Below are positions 11,343-23,181 of a stretch of 64,000 nucleotides of DNA, in pieces. Both the position numbers and the translations under genes were made by a program. The notes beneath the pieces are model-generated. The model had not been told where the DNA came from. It saw only the letters and a list, made by a program, of their open reading frames with translations, and searched no databases. This DNA is from Spirometra erinaceieuropaei. Its lineage: Eukaryota > Platyhelminthes > Cestoda > Diphyllobothriidea > Diphyllobothriidae. Where the stretch lies: NCBI GenBank assembly GCA_902702965.1, contig CACRXP010000231.1, forward strand, positions 321,381-385,380, read 5' to 3'. The number at the start of each line of letters is the position of its first letter. Within the stretch, counting starts at the first letter, position 1.

Positions 11343-12318
11343 TATATTCAGAAGAGAGAGTGGCGAGTGAACGTTCCTTTCGGTAAATTCTCATCAGGCC
11401 AATACAATTACATAGGGCGGGGTACAGTGAATGAAACAAAATCGATAAAAGTTAGGTTTTAAATTACAGGCTCGGCAAGAGCGGAAGGGCGCCGAAAGTT
11501 GTATGTGGTTAGTCAACCTTTGACCACGGTAAGCGCGGAGCCTGAACAAGGTTCTTTTGGGCGCATAGGGTCGGTTTTCGTAACCTTATGGCGGCCGCTT
11601 CTGCTGTTGCTAGCAGGCGCCGTGAAGAAAACGTTGTTCCTCAAAGTCCCCTTCCAAGGAGACGCTGCAGGTGAACTCCTGAGAAGACGCCTTGACCAAG
11701 CTGTCTTGGGAACCTTCCCAGCAGCAAGGGTTCGCCTATCATTCTCCACAAATCCTATTCTACGCGGAGAAGGCAAGGATAGGCTGCCACCTCAGACCGC
11801 CTCAATGTGCATCTACTCATTCACTTGCTCCTGTGGAGCAGGTTATATTGGTCGTACGAGTCGGCGCCTTCCCAAAAGAATACGAGAGCACCTTCCCGCA
11901 TGGCTGGCAAAGGGTGAAACTAGGAGAATAGACAGCGCCATCATTGCGCATGCAGTGGACTCAGGGCATCGTGTGGACCCCACCGAAGCATTTCGTGTGA
12001 TTTACAAGGTCCCCTCGAGCTACCCTAAGCTACTGGGCCAGCGCCTGCTAGCAACAGCAGAAGCGGGCGCCATAAGGTTACGAAAACCGACCCTATGCGC
12101 CCAAAAGAACCTTGTTCAGGCTCCGCGCTTACCGTGGTCAAAGGTTGACTAACCACATACAACTTTCGGCGCCCTTCCGCTCTTGCCGAGCCTGTAATTT
12201 AAAACCTAACTTTTATCGATTTTGTTTCACTCACTGTACCCCGCCCTATGTAATTGTATTGGCCTAATGAGAATTTACCGAAAGGAACGTTCACTCGCCA
12301 CTCTCTCTTCTGAATATA
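11343..12318 (+). mobile_element. Penelope-like 3' end inside a 278-bp perfect-length inverted repeat
   Basis: Arms 11343-11620 and 12041-12318 are reverse complements of equal length (278 bp). By eye I find three mismatches. The 420-bp loop holds a GIY-YIG coding segment on the + strand. The right arm contains the 3' end of that coding segment and its 3' flank, so the left arm is an inverted extra copy of the element's 3' end. The element lies in flippase intron 2. Confidence 0.8.
11622..12152 (+). pseudogene. PLE-type GIY-YIG endonuclease C-terminal fragment (open frame)
   Basis: An open frame encodes KKTLFLKVPFQGDAAGELLR, then the core SMCIYSFTCSCGAGYIGRTS then RRLPKRIREHLPAWLAKGE, then AIIAHAVDSGHRVD and EAFRVIYKVPSSYPKLLGQR. 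These show the C-x-Y-xx-x-C-x-C-G strand, YIGRT, RxxEH, H....GH and a C-terminal conserved E (LLATAEAGAIRL) expected for the GIY-YIG domain of PLEs. No stop or frameshift is present. The apparent upstream start at 11499 lies in the inverted arm and is not the ancestral start. The reverse-transcriptase part is missing, so this is a 5'-truncated copy. It is the best preserved relative of the damaged copy at 54.26-54.75 kb. Confidence 0.72.
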
Positions 12319-12889
12319 TTATTTACTGTCCGCTGTCGGAATGTCGTCGGTCGCGACAGTCGAACTGTCATATCCGTTGTCTCTGCACCGTATTCCCAGC
12401 AATCATTGAGGCGGGATTCCAAATAACTGCTGCGCCACATCTGATAACTTGAAAGCGCAGAAACATGAATTCTGCATCTTCTAGGTTCAAACATTGTAAT
12501 TTTCATTCTACCGAGTACCCACCCCTGTCCTTCCTGCCTTGCACAAAACAATGTGATATTTCGCATTAAGCGCTGAAAGTCTCTGATTAAATTTGCGTCA
12601 TCTAAAAAAATACCCAAAACATAAATTCTTTGAGAACAAAGATTATTTAGGCAGACCCGACAAAACACATAGAACCTGATGACGTCACAACACGGAGGGG
12701 GGATAAGCAGATTTGCGTAGGCAGTTGGATCACCTGATCCACCAGCACTTTATCATGATAAAGGTCAGTACTGGAAATAACTTTATGACGTCTCCGATTC
12801 TACACCCCCCCACATGACTAACTATTCTTCCACACATGCTAGTCCCTATCATAATTGGGGACATTGTGATGTAGTCGAAAACTGCGTAC

Positions 12890-13858
12890 ATACGGTAGGT
12901 GGGCTAGCTCATGAAATGTCAACCAAAATTCCAAAATGCTTTTTCGTTTCGAAAAGATTAATTAAGTAGGGTTGTAAAACTAACCATCGTGCAGCATAAT
13001 TCTATCATAACTCAGTTACATCGGGATGCCGGCTTTCGAAAGAACTCGTTTCCGGCTGCATGCAAAAGCTATGCTCTGTAAAAAATGACTTCATAATTAG
13101 CATGCGTCTTTTTCATCGATTTTCGATGCCCTTAAAAATTTAACTATACGTGGTGGAAAACGAGCATGAAAATATTCATTCTTTTGCTCATTCGACAAAA
13201 AATGACATCTTCCAATTTTATACTCAAAGAAGGGGCATTATTCGGTTTTAAAAAAGTTTGTAATTGTAAGATTTTTTAATTCCTTTAAATGGCCGTTCAT
13301 AAAACGTCACATCTCTGCATTTACCAATGTGGCTTGCAAAGTTAATAAAATGGTTCGAATCCACTGCTTAATTCTATGAATCCCATATGGTCTTATCTAA
13401 TACTGTAGAAAAATGTATGATTTTCCGTACGCGGAAAATATACGGCTTGTAAGTTGGAAACCCTGAATACAAGTGTAATGGCAGGTCGGGCTCAAATTTA
13501 TTTGGGAATAGGAAAAGTTTTTGAAAACTGAATTACACGCTTCTTTCGAGCATAAGGTAGGAAGAAGACGTCATTTCCGATAAAATGAGCAGGACAATGA
13601 ATATTTTCATGTATGTTTCCTATGAAAAATAATTGCACTTTTAAGGGAATCGAAAATCGATGAGAAAAATTGATGCTACTTAACCAGTCATTTTTTCAGA
13701 GTGTAATTTTGCGTACAGCCGGAAAGCAGCTCATTGAAAAGTCGGCTTCCTGAGTTGAATGAATTATGATGTAATAATGTTGCGTGATAATTAGCTTTAC
13801 AACCTAACTTAATAAATTTTTTTCAAAACGAGAGCGCATTTTGGAATTCCGGCTGACA
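12890..13858. repeat. Long fold-back element, copy 1
   Basis: Two inverted halves. The left end reads GGTGGGCTAGCTCATGAAAT-GTCAACC and GGGATGCCGGCTTTCGAAAG. The right half mirrors it (GTCGGCTTCCTGAGTTGAAT, TTTGGAATTCCGGCTGACA). Halves share blocks such as TCATCGATTTTCGATGCCCT and its reverse. Non-coding. The right terminus is truncated. Confidence 0.7.
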
Positions 13859-14595
13859 AACGCCGTTAAGTTTGGTATAAACGAACATACTCCAGCTGAC
13901 AGAATCCGAACAATAGTTCTTAAAGCGGCGTTCAGCTCCGCAAAATGACTAAAGACAGCTGAAACGTGACTTTGCGACTCCCCAACGTACTAAATGATTC
14001 AAGAACAAGACAGTGCCTGCTATATCTGACAAACCGTGCCTCCGTTTTCACAATCAAGTTGAAGGTGTTAATATTTACCAGCTCTCGATCCGAATGATCT
14101 CCCTCGGAGTCTGCCTTTGATCACAAAAATGGGGGAGTGAAAAAAACATTCTAATCATCCTTTGCTTGTGTTTTTCCGTTAACGCATTCGAAACCAACGA
14201 AACGCATCTCTGCGCCCAAGTATCCCTGACTCAAACGGCCGCTAGCTAAGTGATCAGTTGCCAAGTCTGACGACTGGCGATCCGGGTTTTCAACATGGTT
14301 TGTCAATGAAGGCATGTAAGCCAAGTAAAGACATTTTGGCTTCCTTGTCCTTATCCACAGTTCTTCCCGTCTAGTGATTGCTCTTGACCACGTGGCCACC
14401 CGTGAAGGCTCTATACTTGGAGCTCCAAGGCTAGGCGAGCCGTCCACCTCTCGTCGACATCTAGTGAAAGTCACACCACGCTTATATGAATTTTTTAGTG
14501 GGTTGTAGGAGGATAAAGCGGCAAAAGTAAATAAAATCTTGTCCTTTCATGCCGGGACAGCGCTCCTCATCATTTACCTGCATTCCCTCTTACAG

Positions 14596-14913
14596 ATGGC
14601 CCAGAGTGGCAATCTCCGGACCTGGTACATTGCCCTCTGGTGTCTAGACGGCATCTGGCATGCATTTGTTGTTGTCGGGGTGGCCTACTTTGTACTTGCT
14701 GGCGGTGGAGTATATGCGGAGGCAACATTCTACCTAGACGGTACATCCTATGCCGCTATCGACATGGATCTTTTCGGTTCTGCTATATACACCCTACTGG
14801 TTGTTACAACCAACCTCCGAATGCTTGTTGCCTCGAGAACGTTCAACAAAGTGACAATTATTGGAACTCTGATTGTTGGCTTTGCAAATATGGGGATCCT
14901 CTTCCTGTACCAG
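14596..14913 (+). CDS. P4-ATPase exon: middle C-terminal membrane segments
   Basis: 106 codons, phase 0 at both ends. The acceptor is CATTCCCTCTTACAG and the donor is CAG/GTAATC. The frame starts MAQSGNLRTWYIALWCLDGIWHAFVVVGVAYFVL, matching the position where flippases have LF...W...LDG(I/L)xxAxVxFFxxYFVL. A stretch carrying GGGVYAEATFYLDGTSYAAIDMDLFGS follows, then TLLVVTTNLRMLVASRTFNKVTIIGTL, matching the TxVVxxVNLxL..xYWTWI-type segment, and then a last span ending GILFLYQ. Upstream in-frame sequence is open but lies before the acceptor and is treated as intron. The exon joins cleanly to those at 8505 and 23182. Confidence 0.86.
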
Positions 14914-15540
14914 GTAATCTTTTGTTCATTTTAATTCCATTTTTATTTTTGGGAGCTGTGAGCTCCTCATACCCCTTTGGCTATATGAGAATCATAATCG
15001 TACTCCGTCTATTTTAACTTAACATTATATTTTGGTATTGCAGATGTAAAGAACTCCCCAGCCCTTTCGTACATAGGGTTAAATTAATCACATCGCAATC
15101 TAGTCCAGGCGATATCGGGAATAATATGAGATTAGAAGGCGCATCGCCCCTTCCGGTTGGCAACGTTGTTATCCATTTTCAGGATCTACTTTTGAAAAGA
15201 CCTTCCGTTTTAGTATACAATAATCTTAAGGAGACAATTCTTAGTCCGCATTTGCACGACCTTTTGCAGCACCACTAGGGCATGCAAAACTATCGAACTG
15301 CCACGAAAACAATGTTACTTCCAAACACACAGTCTTGAGCTAGCTTCATCTGTTTCTATGAAGTCTAAGGCTATAAGAACCGCATATCCACATCTCAAAC
15401 GACCAATTGAGACGATTTGGCGAATCTTACATCGTTCCGGCCTATCTAGTGTGAGCCTCGGTTATGCGTTTAAAAAAACGTGTTTTTTATTCGGAGTAAG
15501 ATCATATTTGGCATCCGAACCTGTTAGGGAATTCGAGTTT

Positions 15541-15744
15541 GGGTTAGGGGATTAAGGTTAGGAGTTTGGGTCAGGGGTTAGGCTGGGACTCTTCTACTGC
15601 TGGTACGGCTATGAAATTAGATCAGACCTCACTCGGTGGTGGGCTTAGGGGGTTAAGGTTAGGAGTTTGGGTCAGGGGTTAGTCTGGGACTCTTCTACTG
15701 CAGGTACGGCTATGAAACTAGATGTGACCTTACTCGGTGATACG
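15541..15744 (+). repeat. 101-bp tandem duplication with TTAGGG-like start
   Basis: Two adjacent copies sharing TTAAGGTTAGGAGTTTGGGT and GGGACTCTTCTACTGC, with TACGGCTATGAAA (starts at about 15552 and 15653). The remaining part of this intron segment (14914-16330) shows no gene. Confidence 0.75.
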
Positions 15745-17112
15745 ACTTAAATCCCCAAAACACTTACGTCTGGATTTTTGACAGTAGATGAAAGGCATTT
15801 AAGGATTCCACCTCACGTACACCCAGATTTCCCTTTGAAAACTCTCGGAATGAATAACATTCTATAGTTCTTCAGTCCCGTGTACGGTTTCCTTCCCATC
15901 GCCTCCCACTGTAATGGAGAGAAACTTAGGCTATATTTTCCCCACTGCTGTTAAAAAGGGAAACAAGGAATCGAAGAAACTACTCTCGGAAGTGATAAAA
16001 GAACTACCAAACGGACGAGACGGCAGGAAGCAAAGTAAAAGTTTTAATAGAGGGTCAATTTGATCGACTTTTCGGATCCTTGGCCTAACAATGGCCGAAA
16101 GATTAAAAGCAACCAAGGGGGAGCGGCAATATTTGCCAGATGGGTTTGCTAAGTCCCTGTAAGTCAAATAACTGGCCGGCCGCGCTCGGGTCTGTGGTAG
16201 CTAATGACAACTATTGACGTTCTAATGACCTACAAAGAGTAATTACAATGGCCTGACATCTATCACCTGCGTATACGGTGTAGACTGGTTGCAGTGTAGC
16301 TTTGACACTCACAGGCTTTAAATGATGTACATCCTTCATCCTATCTCATGAAATGTTAGCCGAAATTCTGAAACATGTTTTTGACTAGAAATGATTACTT
16401 AGGTACGTTTGTAATATTGATGATGGCGCAATAAAATCATGAAATGATTCAGTCACACCAGAATGCCGGCTTTTGAGTAAGCTCGACTCCACCGTCGAGA
16501 AAACTGTACTCGCAAAGAATGATTGCTTCATTGGTGTGAAATTTTTCCATCGAGTCTCGATCCTTTTTATGCTCAAGCATATTCCAGTGTGCCATATAAC
16601 TAGAGTTGCACGAATGACTTTCCAATCTCTGCGATGGGTAGGCGAAATTTCTACTCCAGACGTCTTTCCCCTGCGTGCGCCGCCTCATCTTTTGACATGC
16701 CTTCTGGAAATTGCATTTTGACCTCTATTGATATTCAAGGATATTTTGTAGAAAACATGCATAGGAATGTCATTTTTTGTACGCCTTTGGTAGCAACGCA
16801 CATCTTCAAATCTTATGTTTGCAGAAGGGATAACTTCAGGTTTTAAAAACCTTGCAATTCTGGTTTTTTTTAAGACTGCGCATGATCATTTATACAGTAT
16901 CATAGCTTAACGTTTACAAATGCTGCCCAGTAAATATGCAACTCGGTTCACACTTTTTGCAACATTTTATGAGCCCCATATGACAGCTTTTTTAAAGCTT
17001 AGGAAAATATATGATTTAACTTAAACATAGAGTGTACGGCATGCAGTTAGTAGGCCGTAATCGCGAGCGCAACCGTTGGTCAGGTTAAAAATTACTCGGG
17101 ATTAAAAATAGG

Positions 17113-17902
17113 GGTAACAATCGGGAGATAGCACCCAAAAAATCCGCCTAACCAAAGCAACCTGTCTGACGGGACAGGTGATAATAGGGGTTTTATGGGT
17201 GGTGGCCGGTCGGTATGTACGATAATAGCCGACAGAAAGTCTTATTTGAACAGGCGAATGATCGAAGTCGGCACGCTCTCCGTTCCGTTATTACAAAATG
17301 GGTAGCCAAAGGCAGTATAGTGGTAACGGACGAGTGGACGGTGTATAATCGTCTTCCCTCAGAAGGTTATCTGGATTTCTCTGTTAACCACTCAAAGAAC
17401 CTCAAGGAATCCATCACCGGACGGCACACCAATGGCATTGAGGCATACTGGAGTAGACTGAAAAGGAAACTCCACGAGAGAGGCCCTGTATGTGGTCGAG
17501 CTGTGTGGGCTCACATAGACGAAGTACAGTATCGTCTTTGGTTTGACCTCAATGCCACATCTTAGGCAGATACCTTGAAACTGTTCCTATCCCATGGTTT
17601 GCAGACTTGCCCTATTTAAAAGTGATTTTGTTTTGTAATAAACTGCCATAATGCGAATGTGTGCCTTATATTCAGGTGTACGTGTGTAACGATGGGGAAG
17701 GTTGGGTAACAGCGATCATCGTCCGTGTAACCTCCTGCGATGTTCGTTCGGCCAGCCAGGGTTAGGCTGTCGGGGAAAGTCCAAGTAGTGCGTGAAAGTA
17801 GGCCTGCAACCGCTGATACAGCCTGAAGGCGTTTGAGTCCACTGCTAAAGGTATTATTTCTAGGTACCGGATTTTTTTGGGTGCCGTCTCCCGATTGTTA
17901 CC
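17113..17902 (+). mobile_element. Merlin-type DNA transposon, internally deleted, nested in a fold-back element
   Basis: Inverted terminal repeats of about 34 bp (17113-17146 and 17868-17902), both starting GGTAACAATCGGGAGA and sharing GCACCCAAAAAA and ATCCG. Immediately outside are identical 8-bp direct repeats AAAATAGG (17105-17112 and 17903-17910), a target-site duplication. Merlin elements (IS1016/IS1595-related) are known for 8-9 bp duplications and occur in flatworms. The flanks are the two halves of a fold-back repeat of the family seen elsewhere in the window. Confidence 0.85.
17191..17565 (+). pseudogene. Merlin/IS1595-like transposase, C-terminal part
   Basis: The open frame gives FYGWWPVGMYDNSRQKVLFE, then SIVVTDEWTVYNRLPSEGYL, then FSVNHSKNLKESITGRHTNG and IEAYWSRLKRKLHERGPVCG. 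The G.VERGT-like strand, the SDEW..Y...EGY block (second catalytic Asp), the VNHS.NF....G.HTN.IE..WS.LKR block (catalytic Asn/Glu region) are those of ISXO2-like DDE transposases, which include Merlin. About 116 residues remain, against roughly 270-350 in complete proteins. The N-terminal half with the first catalytic Asp is missing, so the copy is non-autonomous. Confidence 0.8.
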
Positions 17903-18836
17903 AAAATAGGTTTCTTAAAACCTAAAGATATTCTTTTTTAAATATAAAATTCTAAAAAGGTGTAGTTTGCTACTAATTTGGCATAAGAAAGAATTTTTTT
18001 ATATGCGTCTTCCATAAAAGCTACTTAAATGTAAAATGGCACTAAAACCCAATAGAAGAAAGTTACAACAGCTAGGTAGTGGCTTTTTACTGAGTGTGGC
18101 CTTTATAGCCGGCCGGAACGAAGTCCATGCAAAAACCGGCGTCGTGAAATGACTGAAATAACTAAAGTTATGTTGCACGTTAATCATTATTACAACCCCA
18201 CCTTGGTAATCCTTTCTAATCGAAAATACATTTCAGAATTCTGGTTAACACTTTATGAGACGGGCCAGATATTCCAAAAGCACGCCAAATAACGTCGGCT
18301 CTGTCCACTGAACAATTTATGGTTTGTAATTTAGAATATGGCCGATACATTGAACTTCTCGAGAACTCATGAAAACTCTTATCTCCGGATTGTATTCAAG
18401 ACGGTAGGAAATCCCAGGCATTTGCCCCTATGACTGATGGTCGTTAAAACGAGATGTCCTATGCAGGTGGGGCACATTGTTTGCGACCCACCTTGTTTTC
18501 GTACTTCGTCTATGTTTTGCAGCGCACTGTGCCCTCAGACGAGATGGTTTTTTTTTCCTTCCGAATTCACGTGCACCAGGACGACCCAAGTCATCGCTGT
18601 AGTCATTAGTGGAATCTGTGCGGGGACTTGCGTCGCAACGCGCCTGTTCTCCAAGAAAAAATTATTGTCAGATGCAGGGGCTAGAGAAGTGGGATGACTC
18701 GTCTAGTTCTAACCATAACTCGAGCAAAATGAAGAAGGAAAAAACCCCAGGACTGGTTTCTCTGTAGTGCGGATTACCAGGGTCACTTCCGCATTTGCCC
18801 AATGTAGGTGGTTTAAGCGTGCGGCGGAAATTCAAG

Positions 18837-19436
18837 ATTTGGTTATGTAGCCCCACCTGATGCACACAATACTGTTGGGGTTGGGGCTAGGAGTTAGGGT
18901 TAGGGGTTAGGACAACTATTTCTCAACCACTCGAAGTACAACCACGCATTCCCAATAGCGTTTCTTTTGCATACAATTACTTGACCTCGTCGCCCGTGCG
19001 TTCCGCCGGTCCCACCTGCAAAAAACCTATTACCACCGGTTTGTATACTTCAGGTGGAGCTACATAACCACATCTGACCAAATTAATTTCGAAACGCGTA
19101 AGTTACTCCAGGTCGGATGTGGTTATGTGGCCCCACCTGAAGTAAACAAACCCAAGCCACCTCTAATACGGCAGCAGCGATAGTAGGGTTTTTTTTAGGA
19201 ACGCACAGGAGACGAGGTCAAGTAGTTGTTTGCAAAAGAAAAGCTATCGGGAATGCGCGGTCGTACTTTGAGTGATTGAGAAATAGTGGCCCTAACCTCA
19301 GCCTCTAACCCTAACCCCTAACTCCAATCCCTAACCATTAACCATAACCCTGACACCTAACCCTAACCCCCTAACCCTAACCCCGAGCCCAACAGTATCA
19401 TGTCCATCAGGTGGGGCTACATAGCCACATCTCATC
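18837..19436. repeat. Two inverted copies of a small element carrying telomere-like repeats
   Basis: Unit 18837-19077 carries GTTAGGGTTAGGGGTTAGG. Unit 19111-19436 carries CCCTAA-type repeats in the opposite orientation. Each is bounded by TGGTTATGT(A/G)GCCCCACCTG and its inverse CAGGTGG(A/G)GCTACATA. The two units are reverse copies separated by about 35 bp. Confidence 0.72.
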
Positions 19437-19669
19437 AAACTCAAAAAGTGAATATTCTATAGGGTTTATTTATAAACCATTCAAACCTATCCATAAACGT
19501 CACAAATGCCCACAATAAAGGTCGGTAACTCCAATTAATTTTGCATTTGAGATAAGCGATTCCACGTGGGGAACTTTAGTATTGCAGGGCACATGGTTAC
19601 AAAATATGTTTATGAAACCTTACATGAAGAGGAGAAGGCCCTTCGGAAAATGGAGTTGTACTCCTGAAT

Positions 19670-21800
19670 TTCTAAGTGTATGACACCAAACTGTCGTCAG
19701 ACGAAATGAACAGCGGACATAGTGCAGTCGGCAGACTAGATCGGTTGGCGCGACAGGACAGACAGCTGATGCGCGAGAGGGGTGGACACTGAGGTACGGG
19801 AAGTGTTGGGGTGGGGGGGGGATGGGAGAGAGAACCTTTAGGGCTCCATGTGTGCCGGGGGAAGGGTAGGAGGAGGAGGAGTTTGGTAATTGTCGATCAG
19901 TGGGAATGTGGGCGACTGGTCATTGATGCAGAATGAGGTCAGGAGTCAGGTTGCCGACGTAGGAGGTGCTAAGAGTTTCGTCTGTGGTTCGCCGTGTCGC
20001 ATCGAGGGTGATGGCGAGACGGTTGAATTCTGCGTGATCGAGTAGGGATAAGCAGTTGTTAGGGTTCGGAAACAAGTGAGTGAGCGTCCAGATCGGCCTG
20101 GTGGTTAATGCCGGTAGCATCAGAATGCCAAGTTTCGGGGAATTCTCCGCGCCTATCTGGTGTTAACTGTTGTGATCACTTCAGTATCGTCCCAATTGAA
20201 ACGGGGGTCACACCCAAGGGCGTGCGCAAACACAAGGGACGCCGGCGAAGGGTTAATTTGTGCTTGTTAGTGCAAGTCCGAAGAGGTCGGCCTGTATGGC
20301 CGATATAAACACAAGGGCAGTTGGCGCACGGGATGTGGTAAACGGCATTAGTTATTTGTTCTTTGGACACCGAGTTCTGTACTCGGCATAATGTCACGCG
20401 TGGTGAAGATGGACGATGGAAATATCAAAGCGTTTTAATCGTCGGGAGAATGTATCAGAAATTCCTTGAAAGTATGGCGGTGAATAGAATTTCCGCGGCG
20501 CTTTATCTCCACTAGAATCGAGGCTTGGTGGTTGCCTCTGGCATTTGAGACAATTTTTTTACAAAATTAGCCGGATATCCGTTGGGACATAATGACAGAT
20601 GTAAGTAGGCCAGTTTTCATCACCTTCAGTGACGAAAAATCCGAACGAAAAGAGCGCAGACACAGGTTATTTATGGATCGCCGGAAGACTGCTTCCCTAG
20701 TTAAGGATGATTTCGTCACTAGGATATTTTCGGTGGACGCTGGTTACTAATTTACCATCACTGACTCCTCGTTTTTTCATATCTAAAAACGGGAGCCTTG
20801 TTACTTCTTCGCTAGTAAATTGTATATCCGGGAAGACGCCAGTTAAGCGCTGGTGCGATTGCTCAACTTCACAGGTCTTTATGAGGACAAATGTGTCACT
20901 CACGTAGCGAAGCCACATTTCTGGTTTGAAAGTTTGCGCAACATCCTCGTCTATCCACTGCAAGACTAGGTCTGCAAGCAGCCCCGATACTGCCGAGCCC
21001 ATTAGGGTGCCCCTGACTTGTTGATAGTATTTGTCATCGAATAGACAATAATTCTTGAAAGAACTTAAGTATGTCAATGGGATTTTCCTCTAGGCATCGG
21101 ACTACGCTCTCAATTGTCAAGTCATGCGATAGTGAGAGAAACTGGACAACATCAAGCGATAGGATGCATTCGTCGGGACTTACATCAAGGCCTTGGACCT
21201 TCCATAGGAAAGCCTGAGAGCTTTTGATACTGCATTGCGGTTCGCCAATGAAGTGCTGTAGGTGCCTGTATAAGTATTTGGCAAGGTCGTAATTAGGGGA
21301 TCCACTGAGTGGCACTATCATCTTCATTGGCGCATCTGCCTTGTGCACCTTTGAAAAAACGTACGCATGTGGGTGCCATAAACCTGTAGCCGCTGGGGCT
21401 TATAAGCTTCAGTCGAGCAAGCTCTTTCTTCCTGATAGCCGGGGCCTGCGCAAATTGGTGACACGCTTATTTACGGGCTTAATTGTTCCAGTCGATTGTA
21501 TCGACGATTTGTCATGTCCTACCGTGACAGGGCCCAGCACAGGGGCTGAGGAAATCTTAAGAGCATGCGCAGCCAAAGATAAATGCAGCAAAAACCTTGC
21601 ATGTACACGTCACGGGACGCTATGCAAATTTCTCCAGCCCGGATATCCTATAAGAGGGCTGGAACAATTATAAAAAGAGCTTCGATATGCGTAAAGATTC
21701 GAGGTCCAGACATTGTATCGCGTTCATCATCTCCCGAAGAAGACGAAGAAGAAGAAGAAGAAGAGAGGGCGAATTCTCATGGACCATATTGTATTCGAAC
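19670..21800 (-). pseudogene. Degenerate Penelope-like element (RT plus GIY-YIG)
   Basis: Minus-strand remnant in several frames. RT part: VHKADAPMKMIVPLSGSPNY (21342 downwards), GTLMGSAVSGLLADLVLQW, then WLRYVSDTFVLIKT at about 20900. This corresponds to the YVDDTF catalytic motif with the first Asp replaced by Ser. Thumb: NGYPANFVKKLSQMPE around 20590-20550. Endonuclease: AVYHIPCANCPCVYIGHTGR then PLRTCTNKHKL (20350-20270), followed in another frame by a conserved C-terminal stretch (RTTDETLSTSYVGNLTPDLI) near 19990-19930. The 3' flank includes a TCGTCAGACGAAATGAA-like end near 19695. Frameshifts occur near 21340-21400, 20700 and 20180. It lies in flippase intron 3 and is dead. Confidence 0.72.
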
Positions 21801-21840
21801 TGACGTTTCGGAAACTTCCTCGTTTCCATCATTAGAGTAG
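21797..21840 (-). ncRNA. Hammerhead-like motif 5' of the 19.7-21.8 kb PLE
   Basis: The minus strand has CUAAUGA (one change from CUGANGA), extra U, helix II GGAAAC/GUUUCC (six perfect pairs), GAAA, palindromic helix III ACGU, triplet GUC, and helix I ACU/AGU. Same sense as the PLE, at its 5' side. Confidence 0.42.
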
Positions 21841-23181
21841 CGTAATTGTTGCACTTGCCGGTCTTGAGTTGTCCAGTCTTGCCGCTTGCTTCGTATTATG
21901 GCCGTGCTCGACGCACGAACTTTGACCTGCCTGTTTGCTGCTGACTGGCTTAGACCTCCCCGGGGCTGACCGCTGACAGGCCTGCGTGACCTTCGTTAGA
22001 GAAGTTATTTGCCGTTAGATTTTACAGGGCAAGCAAAAGACAGAATATTATGTTGGACTATGTTTAAACTGCTGACCACCACGCGACAACCTCTCCTTTC
22101 TCTGTCATGCGTTAGTTACTTCCATCCTTCTTTTGAAATAACATGTTTACTTTATATAGCACTGTCTCTGCCTGTAAGCAACGGCTTTGCATTTTTTCAC
22201 AATGGCAGGTCCCGTCCTTTGCTCCAAGCGACATCTAAATCACCCCGCACACAGATCTATCTAATATTGATGATTTTTCATAAAAAATATTTTCTTCACC
22301 GGAGTAAGTTAAATCGATGACTTCAAAGTTTTGCGACTGCCTTTTAGCTTCTCCCTATCGCCCCTAGTAGTAAGTGCGCAATACTTTGATTATGCTTAGG
22401 ACCTCGATTTTGCACAACTAAAATTCCTTATTTACCAGCCATTTAATTTATTAAACGACCTGTCGCGAATCTGACGTGGCGAAGCAAGGCCCTGTTATCT
22501 TCGATTACTGCTCCCCGCCTACTGGCTGAATAAGCTCCTTGAGCACGTGCTTTAGCTTTTTGGGTGTTTGAAAATTTGACAGAGATGCAAGCTGGCGTTT
22601 CACGCATAGTTTCATTTGCAATGTTCAAGATGCAATGCTTGATTCTTTAACGCTGAGAACACGACCCGTCGGTTTGCGAATTGCATTTTATGCTCGAACA
22701 TTTTGACAAAAAGAAACGTATCTTGGTGCTTGTTTCTTTATCTTCCGTGTTAACGTTATTCTGAAAGTATCTGGTTATCTCCACAAGAACCAGTTTTTCC
22801 AAATTCTTTCTCCATGAAAACATACAAATTATTTTCGTAATTATCCATTTTGCGCGTGTAGACCTCTAACGCTATCCAGGCGAATTACCTCAGATTGAAA
22901 TGTCAGTTTGGTCGGAAACAGAATCAAAATTTACACCGAAATGACAGACATATAAGCCTGGGCGTTCACTGCTTGCATCATCGGTTGCATTGCTGGTGAT
23001 GTCGCTCATGATGAAAATGACATTCCGTCAACTTTTCGAGATTCTTCCCTTCCAGGTGCTTCATACGCACTTATCAACCATCTTTGTCAAACGTCGGCGA
23101 CTTTTCTGTATGCCTCTTATCAGCACGTTTCTGCTCATTCCAATTCATCATCTAAAACCGTGCACTTTCTCCCGCTGACAG
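21841..23181. other. Flippase intron 3, last part: no supported gene
   Basis: A 103-codon + frame at 22009-22320 has hydrophobic stretches but no recognised domain or convincing splice sites. Nothing else stands out. Confidence 0.5.

Larger units (their letters stand above)
16332..18268. repeat. Long fold-back element, copy 2, split by the Merlin insertion
   Basis: The left end (CTATCTCATGAAATGTTAGC-CGAAATTCTG) and the right end (TTTCAGAATTCTGGTTAACA-CTTTATGAG) are the mirrored termini of the fold-back family. The Merlin element at 17113-17902 interrupts it and duplicates 8 bp of it. Without the Merlin the element is about 1.14 kb. Confidence 0.7.
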
